From Paenibacillus xylanexedens (GTDB lineage Bacteria; Bacillota; Bacilli; Paenibacillales; Paenibacillaceae): a stretch of DNA of 64,000 nt. Each line of letters opens with the position of its first letter. The stretch's first letter is position 1. Below, piece by piece: positions 62,272 to 64,000 of the stretch. The stretch covers positions 1 through 64,000 of the forward strand of contig NZ_VEBF01000009.1 in NCBI RefSeq assembly GCF_007676705.1, given 5' to 3'. Under the pieces are notes generated by a model. That model made no database searches. It was not told where the DNA came from and saw only the letters and a program-made list of their open reading frames with translations. A program made the translations under genes and the position numbers.

Positions 62272-62693
62272 GGATGCTCCTCCTTCATTATGATAATAAG
62301 ATCATGCTGAACTGTCATTTGACTTCATTATACCCGGTCTATTCCTATGAAAGCTTCACTATGTAAAAAACAATTTCAAATTATACCTTAGAGGTGTGCT
62401 CCATCCCCTTACTCCGACCAATCAAGTTAACTTTATCCCGAATCATGGTCGTTTGTATACTATGGATTGGAGAAATCTAGAACGGATAATGTGTACGGAT
62501 GTATCCAAATGGAAGTTTACTTTTGAACTGAGCGAGAAGTGTACTTCTGTCCAGCTGGCCAGCATTAGGGAGGTTACGTGAGGAGAAATGTGAGTCATCG
62601 GCAGGTTCTCAATCAGAAGGATGAACTGATTAGAGATGAATTCATCACAGAGAACAATGCACTCATGATGTATTCCCTTACATGTTGCTTTGG
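62272..62693 (+). other. Stretch ending in an orphan terminator
   Basis: No confident gene was found. Two weak plus-strand frames overlap here (62396-62581; 62578 onward), joined by GTGAGGAG. Neither has a known family. A possible TATACT -10 sits at about 62456. With the strong plus-strand terminator at 62694, this may be a small RNA gene or a degraded gene. Confidence 0.3.
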
Positions 62694-62736
62694 CTGGGCA
62701 GGTTATCTATTGGATAACCTGCCCATTTCCTTTTTG
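62694..62736 (+). terminator. Strong Rho-independent terminator without an assigned gene
   Basis: GGGCAGGTTATC (62696) pairs perfectly with GATAACCTGCCC (62713) around TATTG and is followed by ATTTCCTTTTTG. Confidence 0.88.
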
Positions 62737-62765
62737 CGAAATCGCATATTCCCTACTCTAGTCCA

Positions 62766-62972
62766 TCAATCTACGGCAAAATGTATGACTGCACTATATA
62801 ACATTTTGTTGCGAAAAGGGTCAAACGTCACTTGATGCTGAACTTGCTTCACCCGCAGTAGCAATGCTTTGTTCATTCCGATTCGTTCTTCGATGGCTCG
62901 TTCTAGTTCGCGGAAGTCATAAGCCTGCAAGCATTCGACTTTATCCTTGATCATATCCAGTGAAATTTCCAT
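62766..62972 (-). CDS. DUF2536 family small protein (YrzA-like)
   Basis: A 68-residue protein, MEISLDMIKDKVECLQAYDF, then a helical middle (ELERAIEERIGMNKALLLRV) and a strand-rich end HQVTFDPFRNKMLYSAVIHF. The plan I recall for YrzA/DUF2536 is the same: an IKDKVE start, a KLE/LE helix and a VHF-type ending. The function is unknown. ATG at 62972 follows GGAGGAG with a long 13-base gap. It ends near the orphan terminator on the opposite strand. Confidence 0.7.
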   Translation of the reverse strand: MEISLDMIKDKVECLQAYDFRELERAIEERIGMNKALLLRVKQVQHQVTFDPFRNKMLYSAVIHFAVD

Positions 62973-63347
62973 GTTTAATTCAGGCTCCTCCAAATCTCAA
63001 TTCGCAGGTTAAAAGCCTGCCGAGCTTCATTTTAGAGGAGCTTTTCCAGTTCGGCAAGAGTAACTGTTCTGAAAATCAAATCAAGACGTGTTAAAATCGG
63101 GAAAGGGCAATTCGGGATTCAACGAACTTTCAATAATCTGATGATCTAATGGAAGTAATAACAGATACTGATGTTTGAACGAAGTTCATTTGCATGGTAT
63201 AAGTGAATAAGCAAGGGCACCAAAATGTAAATTGCAACGAAACTGCTAATGCTAGTGTAGATGGTAAGCATGCAGATGCATGAGTTACGATTTTTTACTA
63301 TTAATGAGGACAAAGACTGTCCTGGTATGTATAGAGGAGCTTTTGAG
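62973..63347. other. Intergenic region before the dus-type gene
   Basis: There is no gene. A short GGCAGG/CCTGCC-like hairpin lies at about 63012-63030. Candidate promoters for both flanking genes could not be fixed. Confidence 0.35.
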
Positions 63348-64000
63348 ATGACAAAGGAAAACTTTTGGCTTGATTTGCCACGCCCATTTTTTGTACTGGC
63401 ACCGATGGAAGATGTGACGGATGTTGTGTTTCGGCATGTCGTAAGTGAAGCGGGAAGACCGGATGTGTTTTTTACGGAGTTTGCGAACACAGAGAGTTAT
63501 TGTCACCCGGAGGGGCACCATAGTGTGCGCGGGCGTTTGACGTTTACAGCGGATGAACAACCGATTGTGGCTCATATCTGGGGAGATAAACCGGAATTCT
63601 TTCGTGAGATGAGTATCGGTATGGCGAAAGAAGGATTTAAAGGCATCGATATCAATATGGGTTGTCCGGTAGCGAATGTAGCCGAGAATGGAAAAGGAAG
63701 CGGCCTGATCTGTCGTCCCGAAATTGCAGCCGATATCATTCAAGCAGCGAAAGCCGGGGGACTACCCGTCAGTGTAAAAACAAGGCTTGGTTTCACAGCT
63801 GTAGACGAATGGCGCGACTGGTTGACCCATATCTTGCAACAGGACATTGTGAATCTGTCCATTCACCTGCGGACAAGAGAAGAAATGAGCAAAGTAGACG
63901 CTCACTGGGAACTAATTCCGGAGATTAAAAAACTTCGTGACGAGATAGCTCCTAATACACTGCTGACGATTAATGGGGATATTCCTGACCGTGAAACAGG
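63348..64000 (+). CDS. tRNA-dihydrouridine synthase (partial, runs off the window)
   Basis: The frame begins at ATG 63348, eight bases after AGAGGAG, and stays open to the window end, giving 217 residues. FVLAPMEDVTDVVFR opens the FMN barrel, INMGCPVANVAENGKGSGL includes the active-site region (Cys for the Dus fold), and VSVKTRLGF follows. These enzymes reduce uridine in the tRNA D-loop using FMN and NADPH. The C-terminal end lies outside. Which Dus subgroup it belongs to cannot be told from this part. Confidence 0.92.
   Translation, partial: MTKENFWLDLPRPFFVLAPMEDVTDVVFRHVVSEAGRPDVFFTEFANTESYCHPEGHHSVRGRLTFTADEQPIVAHIWGDKPEFFREMSIGMAKEGFKGIDINMGCPVANVAENGKGSGLICRPEIAADIIQAAKAGGLPVSVKTRLGFTAVDEWRDWLTHILQQDIVNLSIHLRTREEMSKVDAHWELIPEIKKLRDEIAPNTLLTINGDIPDRET

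Overview
The window looks like chromosomal DNA of a Paenibacillus-type Firmicute. The evidence is the family content (purEKBCSQLFMNHD in the Bacillus order, a TrpR-like YerC protein, paired mhqO/mhqD-like genes, a DUF1294 protein, a YqfQ-like protein, a secreted copper-amine-oxidase-N protein), the strong AGGAGG ribosome binding sites, many TTG/GTG starts and moderate GC content. The genus is inferred from this content, not from a database match. There is no phage, insertion sequence, CRISPR array or tRNA.

Layout. 1-61 is the 3' end of a 5S rRNA. 420-9176 holds single genes: a membrane-anchored alpha/beta hydrolase, fabH behind a FapR-like site, a secreted amidase (minus strand), topB, a 45-residue small protein, a DUF1294 protein and a universal stress protein. 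9292-24277 is the de novo purine operon, with a PurR-type operator, a promoter, a guanine-class purine riboswitch and then purE-K-B-C-S-Q-L-F-M-N-H-D, which together convert PRPP to IMP. 24927-27578 carries two CNNM/CorC-type membrane CBS proteins. 27832-29402 is an mhqO-mhqD-like quinone-stress pair. 29707-35203 holds a family 3 glycosidase, a Fur-box hydrolase, ilvA and a GNAT enzyme. 35354-42211 contains two secreted proteins (one with five GDGRD repeats), an AraC regulator and membrane proteins. 42408-50309 holds hydrolases, a LigB-type dioxygenase, DoxX, a DUF3048 lipoprotein, a DUF47-Pit phosphate pair and CorA. 50590-64000 holds an AlkC/AlkD-like repair protein, YqfQ-like, YerC, a CbiX-like chelatase, a divergent TetR/ketopantoate-reductase-like pair, a Nep1-like protein, dgkB, an RlmCD/RumA methyltransferase, a zinc-ribbon leucine-rich-repeat protein, a DUF2536 protein and the start of a tRNA-dihydrouridine synthase.

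The most unusual feature is a family of intergenic structured repeats of about 125-135 bp. There are seven copies, five full or nearly full, one degenerate and one a truncated 3' half. Four lie in gaps inside the otherwise compact pur operon. Their helices are kept by paired base changes at several positions, so the fold is conserved and not just the sequence. I do not recognise the family. Other points of interest are a GC-rich tandem structured element between purF and purM, two paralogous genes with a matching 17-nt hairpin between Shine-Dalgarno and start codon (effective spacing 9 nt in both), DnaA-box-like clusters on both sides of corA, and individual Fur, Fnr/CRP, MhqR-like, FapR-like and TetR-type operator candidates.
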